A stretch of DNA of 6,363 bases from JAZGER01 sp036480335 (GTDB taxonomy: Bacteria; Pseudomonadota; Gammaproteobacteria; DSM-19610), in assembly GCA_036480335.1 (NCBI GenBank), contig JAZGGH010000038.1:1-6363 (forward strand). The letters run 5' to 3'. Shown here piece after piece: positions 5,247 to 6,363 of this stretch; position 1 is the stretch's first letter, and each line of letters opens with the position of its first letter. The notes under the pieces were generated by a model. The model was not told the DNA's origin and did no database searches. It saw only the letters and a list, made by a program, of their open reading frames with translations. Made by a program: the position numbers and the translations under genes.

Positions 5247-5606
5247 ATGTCACGAGTAAAAAGAGGTGTACAGGCCAGGGCCCGTCACAAGAAAGTTCTT
5301 GCCAAAGCGAAAGGCTACTATGGTGCCAGACGTAAGGTTTACCGAGTTGCCAAACAGGCGGTTATCAAAGCCGGGCAATATGCGTATCGCGATCGTCGTC
5401 AGCGTAAGCGTCAGTTCCGCGCATTGTGGATTGCCCGCATCAATGCGGCTGCGCGTGAAAACGGTTTATCCTACAGCCGTTTCATTAATGGTTTGAGCAA
5501 GGCTGAGATTGAAATTGATCGCAAGGTGCTTGCTGATCTGGCTGTGTTTGATAAAGCAGCTTTCAGCGCACTGGCGGAAAAAGCCAAAAGCAGTCTTGCT
5601 GCCTGA
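5247..5606 (+). CDS. rplT: Large ribosomal subunit protein L20 (bL20)
   Basis: L20 binds 23S rRNA early in 50S assembly and, in E. coli, also represses the rpmI-rplT mRNA. The 119-residue length is normal. The long basic N-terminal extension (about 1-58, with SRVKRGVQARARHKKVL and KGYYGARRKVYRVAKQAV) threads into rRNA. The globular C-terminal domain (about 60-119) includes LWIARINAAARENGLSYSRFI, ending KSSLAA. The start follows the SD GAGGA (5236-5240) by 6 nt. A strong hairpin terminator begins 28 nt after the stop, before pheS. Confidence 0.98.
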   Translation: MSRVKRGVQARARHKKVLAKAKGYYGARRKVYRVAKQAVIKAGQYAYRDRRQRKRQFRALWIARINAAARENGLSYSRFINGLSKAEIEIDRKVLADLAVFDKAAFSALAEKAKSSLAA

Positions 5607-5625
5607 TTAGCAGCGAAACCCGCTG
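5598..5625 (+). promoter_or_regulatory. Two mutually exclusive short hairpins at the end of rplT
   Basis: GCTGC (5598-5602) can pair with GCAGC (5610-5614), or CAGCG (5611-5615) can pair with CGCTG (5621-5625). The two share bases, so only one can form at a time. A ribosome finishing rplT would cover the first arm. They lie just before the terminator at 5634, which could let rplT translation influence it. The stems are only 5 bp, so chance is possible. Confidence 0.25.
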
Positions 5626-5633
5626 TTGATCTG

Positions 5634-5669
5634 AAAAAAGGAGAGGCTGTTGCTTCTCCTTTTTTGTTT
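5634..5669 (+). terminator. Intrinsic terminator or attenuator between rplT and pheS
   Basis: AAAAAAGGAGA (5634-5644) pairs perfectly with TCTCCTTTTTT (5655-5665). Two more inner pairs (G5645-T5654 as G-U, and G5646-C5653) leave a CTGTTG loop, and the T-run with TTT at 5667-5669 follows. The A-run on the 5' side also makes it plausible on the other strand. Since pheS follows in the same direction, it probably acts as a partial terminator that sets pheST expression. In E. coli, pheST is controlled by an attenuator in this gap, with the Phe-rich leader peptide PheM. No Phe-rich leader peptide is visible here. Confidence 0.85.
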
Positions 5670-5701
5670 GAACAATAATTTTTTATCGGAGCAATATAGT
5701 C

Positions 5702-6363
5702 GTGACAGCACTTGCGGATCTGGAAACACAGGCGAGGCAGGAAATTGATGCAGCCGAGGATCTTCCTTCTCTGGATACAGTCAGGGTTCGCTATCTTGGC
5801 AAAAAAGGACTGCTGACCGAACAACTGAAGCAGTTGGGTCAGCTATCTGCTGAGGAGCGACCAAAGGCCGGACAGGCGATTAACCTGTCGAAGAAAGTCG
5901 TGCAGCAGATGATTGAAGCGCGTAAACAGACCTTGCAGGATGAGGTGCTGGCAGCGCAATTAGCCGAAGATACCATTGATGTCACACTGCCAGGTCGCGG
6001 CCAGGAAACCGGGGGTCTGCATCCGGTCACACGAACATTGCAACGCATTGAAGCACTGTTTTCTGTGATGGGTTTTGAGTCGGTAACCGGGCCTGAAATC
6101 GAAGATGATTATCACAACTTTGAAGCTCTGAATATTCCGGCACATCATCCGGCCAGAGCGATGCATGATACATTTTATATAGATAAGCACCATGTGCTGC
6201 GCACACACACATCGCCGGTACAAATACGTACCATGGAAAAAGCAAAGCCGCCGTATCGCATTATTGCACCGGGACGTGTTTATCGTTGCGACTCAGATCT
6301 GACGCATACACCCATGTTTCATCAGGTGGAAGGTTTGCTGGTGGATGAATCCATCAGTTTTGC
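5702..6363 (+). CDS. pheS: Phenylalanine--tRNA ligase alpha subunit, 3' end outside the window
   Basis: PheS is the catalytic alpha chain of the heterotetrameric class II PheRS; the beta chain PheT is expected just downstream, outside the window. The first 220 codons are present. The N-terminal coiled-coil region (about 1-95) binds tRNA and contains VRVRYLGKKGLLTEQLK and the ERPKAGQAIN helix. The catalytic domain starts near GGLHPVTRT (104-112), followed by GPEIEDDYHNFEALNIP, HHPARA, motif 2 with GRVYR (191-195) and THTPMFHQVEG (HQVEG at 207-211). The frame is intact to the edge. The start is GTG 5702, with GGAG (5688-5691) 10 nt before it; the next residues (TALADLE) align with the E. coli N-terminus. 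It lies downstream of the terminator at 5634-5669, so its expression is probably attenuated read-through from the operon. Confidence 0.97.
   Translation, partial: MTALADLETQARQEIDAAEDLPSLDTVRVRYLGKKGLLTEQLKQLGQLSAEERPKAGQAINLSKKVVQQMIEARKQTLQDEVLAAQLAEDTIDVTLPGRGQETGGLHPVTRTLQRIEALFSVMGFESVTGPEIEDDYHNFEALNIPAHHPARAMHDTFYIDKHHVLRTHTSPVQIRTMEKAKPPYRIIAPGRVYRCDSDLTHTPMFHQVEGLLVDESISF

Overview
The window looks like chromosomal DNA of a gammaproteobacterium of moderate GC content. The evidence is the conserved order thrS-infC-rpmI-rplT-pheS, the close match of the proteins to E. coli-type ThrRS, IF3, L35, L20 and PheS alpha, an infC gene with a non-AUG start, and a tRNA-Val(GAC) of enterobacterial type. 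Genus cannot be fixed from the sequence alone.

The window has two parts. Positions 1-2316 are accessory and visibly AT-richer: an inverted-repeat leader, then a tight three-gene unit made of a small RHH-like antitoxin (133-345), a ParE/RelE-family toxin (338-625) and a full-length type I restriction-modification methylase subunit HsdM (622-2097). The three genes overlap by 8 nt and 4 nt, so they are very probably one translationally coupled operon. No hsdS follows hsdM, as would be expected; only 219 nt of mostly non-coding DNA separate hsdM from the tRNA. The partner subunits are either upstream of the window or lost.

Positions 2271-6363 are core genome. A near-consensus sigma70 promoter drives tRNA-Val(GAC) at 2317-2393. 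A GC hairpin downstream may end the tRNA transcript and also lies in the spacer of a probable thrS promoter. Then follow thrS (2474-4405), infC (4408-4932, with an inferred ATC start), rpmI (5032-5229), rplT (5247-5606), a strong intrinsic terminator or attenuator (5634-5669), and pheS (GTG start at 5702, cut by the window end). These genes supply ThrRS, initiation factor 3, ribosomal proteins L35 and L20 and the PheRS alpha chain. The expected control points of such an operon are visible or suspected: an anticodon-like hairpin carrying GGU before thrS, the ATC start of infC, a structured infC-rpmI spacer where an L20 operator is expected, and the terminator before pheS.

I see no insertion sequence, integrase, CRISPR array or prophage gene. 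The least ordinary points are the toxin-antitoxin-HsdM coupling without hsdS, the tRNA-Thr-like hairpin before thrS, and the ATC start of infC.
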